This document shows positions 41,575-55,500 of a stretch of 64,000 nucleotides of DNA, in pieces; the stretch's first letter is position 1, and the number at the start of each line of letters is the position of its first letter. The notes beneath the pieces were generated by a model. That model was not told the origin of the DNA. It was given only the letters and a program-made list of their open reading frames with translations, and searched no databases. The stretch is from Gossypium raimondii (lineage: Eukaryota; Streptophyta; Magnoliopsida; Malvales; Malvaceae): the NCBI RefSeq assembly GCF_025698545.1, contig NC_068577.1, forward strand, positions 1-64,000. The letters are read 5' to 3'. The position numbers and the translations under genes are program-made.

Positions 41575-43960
41575 TTGGGGTCATAAAAGGATAGCTTTAT
41601 TTAATAGAAACGAGTGTGATACAAATGTGTGTTGATTGAGTCCATGAAATCTGAGATATTAAAATACACTACATAAAAGTCTTCAGAGAACCTAGCATAA
41701 GATAAAAGGCTAGGATTAACATGACTTTAAGGTTTAGCTAAAGCATGGGCGCAACGATTACCCTTGAAGGTATGTTGAAGTTGACTATTTAGGAATCTCC
41801 TCAACAAATAACATTGAAAATATGTATTCTATGGGCAAGTAAAAGATCATCCCTTAAAACGCCCAAAGTTCAGCCATGATATTCAAAGTGTTGCCCCAAT
41901 AATGATGACATCCAGCAATCCAGGTACCATTATCATCACGAATAATAACTCCCACACTCGCAGCTCCCAAATTTCCCAACGAGGATGGCTTTATGCGAAA
42001 TAGCAAAGTACTCCACAGCAAGAGAGATGGCTCTTTATCGAATGTCGTTGGCATTTAAGGGATTATTAAAGATAATTGCATTCCTAGCAATCCAAATGCT
42101 ACGAAGGAAAAAGGTAAACATGGTTAGCCAAGGGATGTGATGTTGAGGTGGGGATGATTTCAAAGTCAAATTATTTTTAAGCCAATCCGGGAAAAGGAGG
42201 GAGGAAAACCCATTCCCTCGTCGAAGAGGGATGGGGAAGAAGACTCCAAAGATGAATGGTGAACGAGCATTCACGGAAGAGACGATCAGTTGTCTCAGGA
42301 AAAGAATTACAGAAAGCCATTCAGCAGGGATGTCGAGACCTCGGGCACGGAGGAAATATCGAGTTGATAGAAAAGAACCAACAATTTGCCAAATGGAGGA
42401 GAGTTTAGGTGGAACTTTTAGGTTCCAAATCCACAACCAATTTCCCGAACTTCGAGGAGGATTGATAAGGTTTGAAGCAATGTGATAAGTTGATTTAATT
42501 GAAAAACACCATTGGGGGAGGTGTTCCAACACAAAACATCAAGACCATCAGTGAAGAGAGGAAGAGGATACACAAGAATACCATTCTTAATGGTGTTCAG
42601 AAGGTCAAAAGAGGTATTGTAAGAACCAGTATAAAAATCTTTAACCAAGAAGTAATCTTCATTAGGGAGGAAAGGTCATAAATAAGGGAACAATCCTTAA
42701 TAATCCAACGAACACCATTTTCGATAATATGTTGGACACTCTAGAGAGCTTTCCAGGTGACCGAGGTATTGGACTTAGTGTTCGAACTACTAAGATATTT
42801 TGCTTGAAGGATTTGAGCCCAAAGGTCAAAGCTGGAATTTACAAGATGCCGACAGAATTTTGAGAGGTGAGCTTTGTTTTGTGCTTTCACTTGGCGGATG
42901 CCAAGACCTCCAACCCTTTTAGAATGAGAAATAGTGGCCCAATTGTTAAGGTGAAGTCTAGAGTATGATTTTGTCCTACCCCATAGGAAATTACGGTTCC
43001 TATGATCGATGGCAGAACATATGCTTGACAACACCTTACATTGTATGAAATAAGGAGGATAAGCCTAGGGGTGTGCAAAATTCGGGTAAAATCGAAAAAA
43101 TTCAGTTAACCGACGAATTACATTAATCGATTGGTTAACCAAATTTTTTCGTCGAAAATCGATTAATTATTTTTGATTTTTCGGTTAACGGTTAATTCGG
43201 TTTGAAACCGGTGGGTTAACCGAAAAAATTAATAAATAAAATTATAATATATAAATATGCCCACTATTCATCTAAACCCAATATAAACCCAAGTATTTAA
43301 CCCAACCCAATTACCCAACTCAACCCAATCATAAAATTAAATTACAAATAATTTAATAAATAAAAATAAAATTTTAAAACTAAGACTAAAACTAAAGTCT
43401 AAAAGTCTAAAAATAATTTAATTATGTAGTGGTTCAATTTGGTTAATTCGGGTAATTCGGTTAGTTCGGGTAATTCGGGTAATTCGGGTAATTCGGGTAA
43501 TTCGGGTAATTCGGTTAATTCGGTTAATTCGGTTAATTTTTAACCAAAAATAAAAAAAAACATATAATTTTCGGTTAATTCGGTTAACCGACCGAATTAA
43601 CCGAAAAAATTTCAGTTCGGTTAATTTTTTTGAAAAAAATTTCGGTTCGGTTAACGGTTAAAGATTTTGAAAGGTCAGTTAATTCGGTTAATGTTATTTC
43701 GGGTCGGTTAACCGGTTGGTTAACCGAATGAACACCCCTAGATAAGCCTAGTAGATTTTAATAAGAACGAGACCTCCGACAGGAGAGAGGAGATTAGCTT
43801 TCCATCCCCTAAGTTTGTAGCAGAGTCTCTCAACAATCAAAGCATAGTCCTCCTTACTAACACGTTTATGGTGAATCGAGTAGCCAAGATAGCTGGTTTC
43901 ACGTATCTCTAAAAAGTTAGTAATCTAGGATTTCTTAGAACCAGGAGTGTTAGGAAAGAA
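41575..43960 (-). mobile_element. 5'-truncated L1-type LINE with RNase H, split by a MITE
   Basis: Read on the minus strand, the piece shows the end of reverse transcriptase (LSSICSAIDHRNRNFLWG, WATISHSKRVGGLGIRQ, 43034-42740), a zinc-finger-like linker (VYPLPLFTDGLDVLCWNTSP, 42580-42500) and an RNase H start (GVIIRDDNGTWIAGC, MAELWAF, near 41960-41860). These domains occur in this order in plant L1-type LINEs. Frames are broken in several places (for example near 42730, 42400 and 42050). A T-run at about 41571 marks the poly(A) end. The 5' half with endonuclease and most of the RT is absent. It is interrupted at 43066-43740 by a MITE. Confidence 0.8.
43066..43740. mobile_element. hAT-type MITE inserted in the LINE
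   Basis: The 675-bp element is flanked by an exact 8-bp duplication GATAAGCC (43058-43065 and 43741-43748). Its termini are inverted: TAGGGGTGTGCAAAATTCGG at the left and the complement of TAGGGGTGTTCATTCGG at the right. An 8-bp target and a TAGGGGTG-type end fit the hAT superfamily. The interior is made of GGTTAATTCGG words, with a tandem run of 9-11 bp units at about 43437-43535, and codes for nothing. It must be younger than the LINE. Confidence 0.88.
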
Positions 43961-44759
43961 AAAATTATTATATCTAAAATGAAATATTAAACATTTATTT
44001 GTATTTAGCTGGCTCGAATCCAGCTTGAGAATCTCCATCCAATGTTCGATTTGTTTTTAAAATAGGCTTATCTTTTTTTGTTAAAGCTCATATTTTAAGC
44101 TTCATTTTCTAATCCAAATCTTTATAAAATTTGACAGATCTTCGAATTTGAATGAATAACATAATTTTTAAATAGATTTACTTCTAATTTATTAATTTTA
44201 GTATCTAACTTAAAATGTACAATGAAATATAAATTATTTCAGTAAACATTTAATATTTCCTTTCGAAATTGAACAACACTATTACAATTTCTAACACTCC
44301 GATTTGTAAAAGATAAAAGATTAATGACTTGACAAAATTGTAAAGAGTAAGAGCTAAAAAATTATTATACCTTTTAATTCTCAAAATTTTCATTTCAAGA
44401 TTCAACTATTATTAGGATTAATATAATTTTAATCGATAAATTTGAAAAATTGACCCTCTTTAATACTTTTTATTCTTTTCCATGCAAATAGGCCTGTGGT
44501 CTTTGAACTTGGAACTAGGTTGTTTTTTTTTTTTGTTAATTATTATTAAATTAAGATACAAGCTTCTTTTTATTATTTCATCTATCTAAGAAACATTTTC
44601 AAAATTAAGCTGATATGATTTCTTTGGTCACTTTAGGATTAGGAGATCCCACCACCATCTCACCAACCATTGCTTCCTTCCCCATAACTTTCTTTCCATT
44701 TCTGACCTCACCCACCGCACCACCTCCACTCAAATCAAACATTATTATTATATTACCAA
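43961..44759. other. Spacer upstream of CYP98A
   Basis: AT-rich spacer followed, from 44610, by a C-rich, CACC-rich stretch that is likely the distal CYP98A promoter. No gene is supported. Confidence 0.4.
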
Positions 44760-44780
44760 ACCTACCGCAATCCACCAACC
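44760..44780 (+). promoter_or_regulatory. AC elements in the CYP98A promoter
   Basis: ACCTACC (44760-44766, AC-I) and ACCAACC (44774-44780, AC-II) lie about 220-240 bp before the CYP98A start codon. AC elements are known MYB (MYB46/58/63 class) sites in lignin-pathway promoters, so co-regulation with that pathway is likely. Binding here is inference. Confidence 0.65.
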
Positions 44781-44998
44781 ATAGCGCTGATGTGTCCTAA
44801 TCCCATTTGCCCTTTACCACAACCCATTTGCATTGAACAGGTGAAGATATCAGTCACTCTCAAATGGACCAAAACTCTTGAAAATTCAATTCACCAACTC
44901 CGCCTCCCTTCTCTCTCTCGTTCCCTCTTATACCAACTTCGCCCCAGAACCCCTTTATCAAAGGAACCAAAAAAATTTCAAAATTAAATCAAATAAAA

Positions 44999-47900
44999 AT
45001 GAGTCTTCCTCTAATACTCACCGTCTCCATCATCGCCTTCTTCTTAACGTACAAGCTTTACCAATGGCTAAGGTTCAAGCTCCCACCAGGTCCACGCCCA
45101 TGGCCGGTGGTCGGCAACCTTTACGACATAAAGCCTATTAGGTTCCGGTGTTTTGCGGAATGGGCGCAGGTGTACGGCCCCATTATATCTGTTTGGTTTG
45201 GTTCCACTCTCAACGTGATCGTGTCGAATTCGGAACTGGCTAGGGAAGTTTTGAAAGAGCATGATCAACAGTTAGCTGATAGGCATCGGAGTAGATCGGC
45301 AGCCAAGTTTAGCAGAGATGGACAGGACCTTATATGGGCCGATTATGGACCTCATTATGTTAAGGTAAGGAAAGTATGCACGCTGGAGCTTTTCTCTCCG
45401 AAGAGGCTTGAGGCTTTGAGACCTATTAGAGAAGATGAGGTTTCCGCCATGGTTGAATCCATCTTTCTCGACTGCACCAATCCTGGTAATCATATTTATT
45501 TTTCTCCTTTCTTTAACATTGCTTTTTTTTTTAATTATTTCATTGTTTTTTTAAACAAGTTTTATTATAAAGTTGAAAGCAATAAGTAACTAGATAGATA
45601 TATAAAACGTTATTAATGAAAAGATAAAATTGTAACTTTTGTTAAAATTAATATTTTAATCTTTAATTTATAAGAAATACTTTTATCGTCTTTTAGTCTA
45701 AGCTAATGTGTGTGTGTGTATATATATATAGATAGATAGATAGATAAAGGAATCAGCATCTAGAGTCAACACAGTAGAGACGCGGTTCAATTCTGCTTTG
45801 AAAAAGAGTTTTTTTTTTTTTTGGTAGATGCTTTGAACAATAGTTAAGCGTATAGATGTTGATGGATCGAATTAAGGTAGAATTTATGGATATTTATTTA
45901 AATTTGATTTTATGAGTTTCTAATTTTATTTAAGTTTTTTCTATTTATAATTTGTTAATTTAAAACTATTTAGAATCATTTATTTTTAGTTATATATCTT
46001 TTATTTAATATTTAGAATTTTGTATTTTTTACTAAACTTTTAGGCATAAACTTTTATTTAATATATTTTTTCGTTTGTTATATTTTTGGGACGAAATTCA
46101 TTTGTTATATTATAGTATAATGTATTTAGTATTCATATGGAATAATTAATTTACATAATATATAAAAAATATATAATCAAATTAGGTTCAGGTAATGATT
46201 ATTCAGATTTATTCAAATCCATATTTCAAGTTTGATTCCTAATATAAAGCAGGCTTTAAATTTAGGTGAAAATACAAGTTTTAATTATTATTATTATTAT
46301 TTATCTATATAATATTCAAAATTATTTATAGTTTTTTAAGTGATTTTAAATATGTTGGAACTTACCTCTTCTTACATACTATTATTAATTTGTTAAATCT
46401 TTTAACTTTTATTTTAAACAACAATCTCATTATAAATTTTTATCAAATTTTTTATATAATATCTAGAATTATTTATAAGCCATTTCAACCCCTAAAAAAA
46501 TAATACACTTTAACACTCTTGAATTCACAGTACAAATTGTACATTAAAACTTTCACATGTCTTCCTAGACCTATAGGCTTCTAACAAATCTTATTGCGTA
46601 TATATGGACCACAAGGAATACGCAAGTGAACCACAAATGTACTTGAGTACCATGTTTTCTTTAATAACTATTTTTAAATCTAAATTAACAGAGGAAGATA
46701 TTTAAGAGATAGAAAACTTTTTTCTTAATTTTTTAAAGAAAGTAAGTTTATAAATTCTTAATTTATTTTCGTGACATTGAAAAATCTTTGGGGTATTCAT
46801 TTCAAATGAGTTAATTGGTATGAGAGAAAATGTTTAGCTACTCCTTGCTAATTCTGGTTATTCTGTGAAAATAAAAAATCAAAACTTAAATAAATAAATT
46901 TATAATTAGAGATGGGTTTAGGTGATGTTTTTTTTTTTTTTTGTAAATAAATATAATAATTAGAGTTGGGTTTAGGTGATGTTTTTGACCTCTTTCTGTT
47001 TGACGTTGCAACCACTTTTATTAGGCATGAATACGTTTCTTGACTAGAATTGTTGAACAACTTTTCTTCTCTTGTTTGAAACGTTAACAATTTTTTATTT
47101 TTCTTTTTGATATTTTTTAGATTAATTTATTTTCGAGGTTTGTGATTAACTCTCCTAACAGGATAGTTTCTGAAATTAGAACCTTCCATTTTCTTTTCAA
47201 CCTAAAGGGAAAAAATAACCCACCCTCAAATTTTATCACCCAAGCTTTTTGGTATTTCACTTGATCTCTTTGAAAATGGTTCTCTTTTGACTGATCAATT
47301 CAATCTAAAGACTCTTTAATTCAATGATTAAAATTATTGATGGTGTTCTTTTATTCCTAACATTTACCATAAATCTGAAATAATATAGGTTCTTTTTTTT
47401 TTTTTTTGTACATGGAACAAAGACTGGTATTAACAAAAACACATAAGGGTTAGACTACCTAGACTAGTATTTCTTTGGTTGAAATAATAGAGGTTCTTGT
47501 ATAAGCTAATTTTGTGGCATTCCAACAATATCTGAATGTTGATTGGACTTGAATCCAAGCAGAAAGCCTGGGTAAAACTTTGCAAGTAAGGATATACTTA
47601 GGAGCAGTGGCATTCAACAACATAACAAGGCTAGCATTTGGGAAGCGTTTTGTGAACTCCGATGGCATAATGGATGAGCAAGGCCATGAATTCAAGGCCA
47701 TTGTGTCTAATGGGCTTAAGCTAGGTGCATCACTCGCCATGGCTGAACACATTCCATGGCTTCGTTGGATGTTTCCATTGGAGGAGGAGGCTTTCGCCAA
47801 GCATGGGGCAAGGAGGGATCGTCTCACCCGAGCTATCATGGAGGAGCACACCCTAGCCCGCCAAAAGAGCGGCGGAGCCAAGCAGCATTTTGTTGATGCC

Positions 47901-48696
47901 TTGCTTACGTTGCAAGACAAGTATGACCTTAGCGAGGACACTATTATTGGACTTCTTTGGGTAAGCATCTTTATGTTTTGGAGATTGTTATCAAGTTAGG
48001 GTCCATAGCCATCAAGCAAAGTCAATTCTTACAAGTAAATGGAATATGCAGGACATGATTACTGCAGGCATGGACACAACAGCAATCTCAGTCGAGTGGG
48101 CAATGGCTGAGCTTATTAGGAATCCAAGAGTGCAGAAAAAGGCACAAGAGGAGCTAGATCGTGTGATAGGATTCGAAAGGGTGATGTCTGAAACTGATTT
48201 CTCTAATCTGCCTTACCTTCAAAGCGTAGCCAAGGAAGCACTAAGACTGCACCCCCCAACTCCTCTAATGTTACCCCATCGTGCCAATGCAAATGTGAAA
48301 ATCGGTGGCTACGACATCCCCAAGGGATCAAACGTGCATGTTAACGTATGGGCAGTAGCCCGAGATCCAGCTGTGTGGAAGGACCCTGAAGAGTTCCGGC
48401 CAGAACGGTTCCTAGAGGAGGACGTGGATATGAAGGGTCATGATTTCCGATTGCTTCCATTTGGTGCAGGGAGGAGGGTGTGCCCTGGTGCACAGCTCGG
48501 GATCAACCTGGTGACATCCATGTTGGGTCACTTGTTGCACCACTTTTGTTGGACAACAGCGGAGGGAGTGAAGGCTGAGGAAATTGACTTGCTTGAAAAC
48601 CCTGGACTGGTTGCTTATATGCGGACTCCATTGCAAGCTATTGCCACTCCTAGGCTGCCTTCTCATCTCTACAAACGTGTGGCCGCGGATATGTAA
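44999..48696 (+). CDS. CYP98A p-coumaroyl shikimate/quinate 3'-hydroxylase (C3'H)
   Basis: This ER-bound P450 adds the 3-hydroxyl to p-coumaroyl esters, a key step to caffeoyl units for lignin. Exons 44999-45485, 47563-47960 and 48052-48696 join to 509 residues, the family's usual length. Seen: N-terminal membrane anchor, proline hinge [13 protein letters not shown] (28-40), I-helix AGMDTT (300-305), KEALR with Glu 357 and Arg 360, PERF, and heme loop [11 protein letters not shown] with the cysteine ligand at about 439. Exon 2 includes [18 protein letters not shown], typical of CYP98A. Intron 1 is 2.1 kb, AT-rich, with a GT/TA/GATA microsatellite and a local duplication at 46.9 kb. No damage is seen. 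Confidence 0.95.
45707..45747. repeat. Compound microsatellite (TG)n(TA)n(GATA)n
   Basis: Runs of TG, TA and GATA follow each other without a break in CYP98A intron 1. Such runs are often length-variable and useful as markers. Confidence 0.9.
46890..46990. repeat. Two-copy direct repeat in CYP98A intron 1
   Basis: The word TGGGTTTAGGTGATGTTTTT occurs twice about 66 bp apart (46913 and 46969), each preceded by TAATTAGAG. The first copy is followed by a T-run. Confidence 0.7.
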
Positions 48697-51100
48697 GTTT
48701 TTTCCCTAAACTTCTAATTCTTATTGCTCTTAGCATTAGATTTTGAATTCTGAACTTTTTTCTTTTGCAAGTTCTGTTGTATTATCAATTATGTCTCATG
48801 TGATTTGTGACCGGTCGCGTGAAAGAAGACCAAATAAAAACGCAGTGAGATACATTATACTATATATTATCTTACTATATAAAGTTTTGTTTCTTTGTTG
48901 TAAAATAATTTAATGGGTTCTCTACACATTTTTCTTCCTAAGTTAACACATTAAATTTACAAAATTCCTATGTCAGACTTGGGATGTTATCAAAATACAT
49001 CATACAGAAAACTAAAATCATACTCGATCTTGAAGAGTTCTAAAAGCATTCCCCATCAGATATGATGAATAGAAGTTATAGTCTATCTTGGGAAACCATG
49101 ATCACATGAGGTGTATCAAATTCCTTAAGTTGTATGCATGCTATGTAGCATAGTTTTGGTTTACTACCATAACATTTTCTTTTTCTTATTTTGATGTTAA
49201 TCATATGCACTAAAACTAAACTTTCATTATTAACAAAACTCAAGGTTTGATAACAAAAAAACTTCCATTAAAATGAAATTTTGGTTGATATCAAGTGAAA
49301 TTATTCGAATTTTGACATTCTCTTCCCCTATACCCTTAAACAAAATTCTTAGATCTTTTTTTTTTTATTAATAGATATTCGTAATATTATTCAAATGCTT
49401 TAATTATGTTTATAAATTTCATTATTGTTGGGAGAATGTACTTTCTTTGGAAGAAGTTTTCGAAGTGACATCCGTCGAGTGCTGACAGATTTCAAAATGG
49501 TGGAATTATTGTGCTTGAGACATCGATTTTACCCTTGGGTTTTGTCATTTGATTTTTCAAAAATCCCTCGATGGGTTCACGAAGTGGGACCGTCTACCAT
49601 TTGTACCCACTAATATTATATAAGGGCATGAGTTTGAACCCTACCAAAGTCAAATGCTCACATTTCCTTGGTGGGTTGGGCAAGACACTTCCACTCTGTG
49701 AACCCAATGAGGGCTCTTTGTGGAGTCGAGAGATAAAACTTGAGACTAACTGCAAACATCCCGAATACAATACCTCCACCATTGAGGGGTCTATCGATTC
49801 CCAACGGACGACACTTTAAAAATTTCTCCTAAAATAAATTTAATCTCCCCTTAACAATTATTATATTGATATATTTTAATGGCGTTAAATAGTTTAAATA
49901 ATATTTATATTATTTAATAAAAATAATGTTTACATTATAATTATAACACCTTATACCCGACTCGATCACTGGGTCTGAGCTACAATATGTCATATTCGTT
50001 GTCAAAGCAACTACGGTAAATTACAATTCAATATAACAATTACATATTATTAAGTTCAAAATATAATTACATGTTATACAATCATATTTTGGTTTATACA
50101 AGCTTATGAAAGCTATTTTAATAACATGAGATCGAATGAGCACTAAAATACAAAGATTTTTAAATATTGGGTTGACGTTGCGAGTTTGGGGGTTCCAGGT
50201 CGCGATGTCACTCACTGTCCATTTCTTGTTGTGACGTTGAGGGTTTGATGTTTGAGATTGAATGAGACTCGATTTAAGGACCAAATGCATATGTTTGATA
50301 TGATTTTTAATTGAGATGAATTTATTAAATGTTATGATGTTAAATGTTTTTCGATTGATCAGTAATACTTTGTAACCCTAATCTGGCAATGGAGACATGT
50401 TAGAGTTTGTTGCATTTAATCCAGCGATGAAGACGGTGTTTCATTGAGTCTTTCCTTTTTAGTTTTGCTTTTCTTTGTGACATTGAAGGCTAAATTTAAA
50501 AGAACAAAAAAAGATGAAAATTATTATCTTAGGATTTAGAGTGTTTCCATTTTTTTTTTGTATATTTTCAATCGGATTTAGCTGAAATTTTTGTTTTTTT
50601 AGTTTTTTAAGTGAAGATCACAAAAACTACAATAAGATCAAATTACACAATGTGTAAATGTTGAGGGTTAGATTTTTTAAATCAAGACTAAATTCACACA
50701 ATATATAAATGTTGTGAGTTAAAGTTATTATATCATGTCAATTTTAAAACAATCACCATGAGCTAGGTGATGACTATAAAAGACAAAATCAAATAATGAA
50801 GTATCTATTTTATAGCTTTTCATAATTATATGATAAAAAATTAAGAGTTAGATAATTATCTGTATAGTTACCATTAAATTTTTTTTTTGTAACCAAATAA
50901 ATAATATTTAAATTAATAAAAAAAATTTGTTAGGTGTGAAATAGTAAAATAGTAATAATTTCACTAATTATGGTACCATATATATTTTTTAATTCTTTTA
51001 CAGTAGTTCGAAGTTTGTGCTGCGCTCCCAACAATTTGTCACTAAAGCCCCGTTCTGGAACCACATCTTAACCGTATAGAAAAAAGGGCGCGATAAGCAA
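48697..51100. other. Intergenic region CYP98A to kinase/PP2C
   Basis: AT-rich with the CYP98A 3'-UTR at the left. Positions 49420-49820 are less AT-rich and have frames open for up to 80 codons, but no recognised product. An LTR-like remnant follows (separate entry). The kinase/PP2C promoter occupies the last few hundred bases. Confidence 0.4.
49940..50260. repeat. Possible LTR-type retroelement remnant
   Basis: The start ATAACACCTTATACCCGACT and the CGTTGCGAGTTTGGGGGTTC and GTCGCGATGTCACTC words resemble Ty3/gypsy ends common in cotton-type genomes, as I recall them. It is short and lacks any internal region, so it is an old fragment if the call is right. Confidence 0.3.
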
Positions 51101-51268
51101 GTGATGGGCGAAGCTCTCCCTGTAGACTACCATACAAAACACCAAGCAAACACAAAGATTTGGGAAATTTCCAAAGAAGCTGCTGTTGCCGGGAAATTTC
51201 CCATATCCAAATCCCATTACTCTTTAATCTTTATTGCTGATGCCCATTGGAAAATTGGCCAAGAAAAA

Positions 51269-52525
51269 ATGGGGTTAGACATAGTGGAACCAAACACTTG
51301 CGTTAGAGGTTGCTGCTCCAGCAACTCCATCCCTCTTCACCTTCCCCCTTCTTCCTTCACTCTTCTTTCCGCTATTGCTAAAGGTAACTCTCTTTTCTCT
51401 TCTTTCATTTCTTTTCTTTTCCACCCAGAGTTTGCTCATCTTTTGTTTGACTTTTAATAGGGGCTGAAAGCGTTGTTTATGAAGCTATTTTGGATGGAAA
51501 GAAAGTTGCTGCCAAGAAACCAATCTTGTCTACCTCGGAGGAATTGGATAAATTTCACAAGGAATTGCAGTTGCTGTGCCAGCTACATCATCCTGGGATA
51601 GCAACTCTCCTCGCCGCTCATGCTAAACCTCCCAATTATCTGTTTTTCTTCGAATTCTATGAGAAAACTAATCTGGCTCATCAATTACACGTTGAAGAAT
51701 GGATTCCCGATCTTGATCAGGCGTTGTCAATCATGCTCCAGTTAGGTATATCTGCTTTCTCCAGAATTTCCCTTCTTTTTTTTTTTCAGTATGCTAGAGT
51801 GATAGTAAAGTTTTCTTTTTCAAGTTTGGTAATACCGCTTACTGCTTCTATTGTTGAATTTTGAATTCAATTTTCTGTTCAGCTATGTCCGAGTTATATG
51901 CTTGGAGATTTGGATAGCATATTGACATAGCTTGGACAACAGAGAATGGCTTTAGGTACTATAATTGATGAAAGAAATCAGGGTTTATATATAGGATTAA
52001 AATGGGTGGTAAATGAGAGTCCATTTTGTTAAATGCTTGATATTACTGTAAATTTTGATTTTTTTTTTTTTGATGCGTGGTTTATTCAAAGTATTTTTCG
52101 TTAGTTTATAAGGTGAAAATTGAGGTTATCTTTTGACTGAAAACAATGCTAGAAATTTAAAAGCTTGGTTTAAGAAAACATATATTAAAGTTTCAGGTGG
52201 TTAAAGTTGTTTCAATCAATCTTATATTGAAATGACTTTGGCATCCATGTGGATTCTAGCCTAGGACTGGTGTTGTGGCATGCTGTACTAGGTTTTGTTC
52301 TAACCAGAAATAGGTTTTAGAAATAATGTGCCTACAAAGAATTTTATAGATATCCTGATGGCCAGAAAGGATCACTGTAGTATGACAAATATGGTAGCAC
52401 GATGACTGCATGCTTTAAGTTTGTTTATTTATCTTGGTGACTAGTTAAATAATTAGTTAATGTCGGATCTGGCAACCATTTTATTGATCTGGAACATTTT
52501 GCAGTATCCTCAGTTTTTTGTGGAA

Positions 52526-52556
<31 letters not shown>

Positions 52557-55500
52557 AACACAATACTATCTTGACAATTTATACTAGAAGTTTTGTGTAT
52601 CCCCCTTTTTGGCCCTTTATTGGGCCAAAATTTATTAAAATTTCCCTTTAAATGATGTTACATGGTGTGCTCTTTCTGCTGTTTTCTTCTTCCAGCGAAG
52701 GCTTTGCAATATCTGCATAACAAAGGAATCATACATAGAGATGTGAAACCGGCAAATGTTCTTGTAATTTTCTTTTTATAATCTATCTCTTTAGTTATCC
52801 TTATTATCTGGTTGGTGTTGGATACTATTAGAAAATTTTGTTTTATTGAGTGAATTTTGAGCTTGAAGTTATATAACTACAGTAATGCATATGATGCAGC
52901 TTGACAGAGACTTTTCTGCATGCCTAGCTGACTTTGGTTTGGCAGAGTATAAGAAAGATCTTAGAAGAGTCTCTACTGTGAATTGGAGATCTTCTGGCAA
53001 GCCAACAGGTGGGTTTCACAAAAAAAATATGGTTGGAACTCTTATTTACATGGCACCTGAGATATTGACGAAGGAGATACATACAGAAAAATCAGATGTC
53101 TATAGCTTTGGAGTGTCTATCAAGTAAGAATAAGGATTCTTGGAGCTTCTATTAACAACGATTGTTTATAGTTAATGAATAAGGATTCTTGCCATGCTAA
53201 CATACAATATAGATTGTACGTGATTAGCACAAAAGAGAAAAAAAAGGATATATTTCATATCATACTCATAGACTATTAGTTATTGTCAACTGTTAATCTA
53301 AAATACTAAGATTATCTTTTTATAGTGCAATGGAAGATTCTAGAATATTTCAAATTGGGTTAAAACATTTTGGTCCTTAGAATTGTAGTGGAGATTTATT
53401 TCAGTACCTCTCTTAATTTGTAAAAATGGCTGATGCATACATGACTTATATTTTTCTGATATTGAAACATTTCCATATGTTTCCATTAGATATTTTAACA
53501 GGACAGCAATGTAACCATTTGAAGAGGTTTAGCACTTAAATTGAATCATAGAGAGGTTAAAGACCAAAATGATGATTATTTAAAAGGATTAATTGCAAAC
53601 TATGCTTTTATCCTATTGAAATACTAAATTGTGTTAATCTTTTGGTAATAATATAGTATTTGGAATAAATTTGAATTAAAATTAAATGAAATTACATGAG
53701 TTATTAAACATGACATTACTGAGTTGATAAGTAAACGGACCAACTTAAGAAAACTTTCTTATCCTGTTTTTTATTTTTTATTCTTGAGTTGGCTGGTCTA
53801 CTCATCATACAACATGATTTATTCATGTCATAATCATGTTAACATGAGTTTTGGTATAAACCCACTAAAGTTTAACCTCAGCCTGCTCCAGTTTTACTTT
53901 GAAGTCATAATGTAATATTCAATGTGGGAAAACACTAGCCCTAAGAAATTCTTACCAATTTTTGTACGGAGAGCTACGTAGCAGGTTATCATCTTTTCAT
54001 GAAAAATCCAAGCAATAAGCTAATCAAGAAGGTTACCCTTATTTATTTATAGTGGTGATATTGTCGTCCAAAATTTGTGACTAAATCAGCTGCAAATAAA
54101 GGGTGCTTTTATTGTTATGTATGGTATTTGGCCTTAAAAGAGGCTGATGGGTTTCGTTAGGAGAAAATATAGCAAACTACTAAGCAAGAAACTGGGATTT
54201 GTGATACAGAAATCTCATTTACATTCTGTTTAAATGCAAAATCATTTTAGTTTCTTTGCTGGATCTTTGTGATGTGAAAATTTAGATATTGTGAAATCAA
54301 TGTTGAATATGTTGTTTGGACTTGGGGTTGAGTGTCGAGTATGGATATGTGTTTAAAACATGTATGTTCATTTTTCTAAGGTTTTTCCCCCTTATATTTG
54401 GGTGGTACTTAATGGAAAGTCGGAGCAAGATAGTGAAAAAATATCCTAATCACAGCCCTTAAAGTCAAATCCATTTTTTTTCTTTTTCATTTTCACTGTT
54501 TTATGGTATTCACATTGTCTATATCTCTGTATCTGTTCTTTTTTCGCCACCATTGCCTCCAATATGCACTGGACACATACCCAATACAACAATAGCGCTT
54601 GGTGAATCACTCAATCTGGTTTTGCCTGGGTGCTGTCATTAACTGTTACAGTAACTGTTAAGAGGTACCACCTTGAGCTAGATTTCTATGCTCTAGCATG
54701 GTTAATCTAGTTTTGATTATGCATTATGGAGTGATTTTTGCCAGTGCATCATTTAAATTCAGTAGTAGCTTAATTGCAGTGAAACATTAGCTTTGTTGCT
54801 GTTCAAAGGGCTATAACCATGAAGCTTGATTTCCATTTAATTGCAGTGAACTGCTAACTGGCGTTATCCCATACACTGATATCCGTGCTGAAGCTCAGGT
54901 CAGTCTTTTCTTCGTTATGCTTATCTTGTCATGTTCTGTTAATTATGAGAGTAAGTTGCTATGTGATAATTCATGCCTATGCTTATTGAGTAAAATTTCA
55001 GTTTCCAAGACAAAGCATATTATTTGGTTCTTAGGTTGAACTATTGCTGTTGGTACTTAAAACATTGAAAACAATCAAGGTTGAATATAGTTTCTACATA
55101 TATGCAAGCATTAGTGGCCTCTGAATGGGTAACTTATGTTATCTAATCTGACCAGTTCGAACAGTGAACCACAGTTTGGTTTGGTTGAGTTCATACTTCC
55201 CTGGCTTCCAATTAATTTGCTCAAATCTGGTCAAACCAACTAAACTCACTGTATTTGCTAAAGTCCAAATGGTCCAATCCAACTGTCCAGCTTATGTTAT
55301 TTGTTAGTGGCATACTGAGAAAGTTTCAGATTATGTTACATATTATTATCTTAATATATTCTGCCAGTCACCTAGCCATATAGATCTTTGTGGTCCATAT
55401 AACAAGGAAATTCTTCATATGGATTTTCCAGTTGCTGGAAATTAGGCATTAGTTTTTACGAAGAATTTCTAAGTTGTGCTCATTTTAACATGGGTTCTAT

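Noticed and set aside
49425-49819. Overlapping 62-82 codon frames between CYP98A and the kinase/PP2C gene
   Set aside because: No recognisable product and overlapping on both strands; more likely repeat-derived.
53340-53600. MITE-like inverted words in kinase/PP2C intron 4
   Set aside because: Only short parts of the arms match and no target duplication was found.
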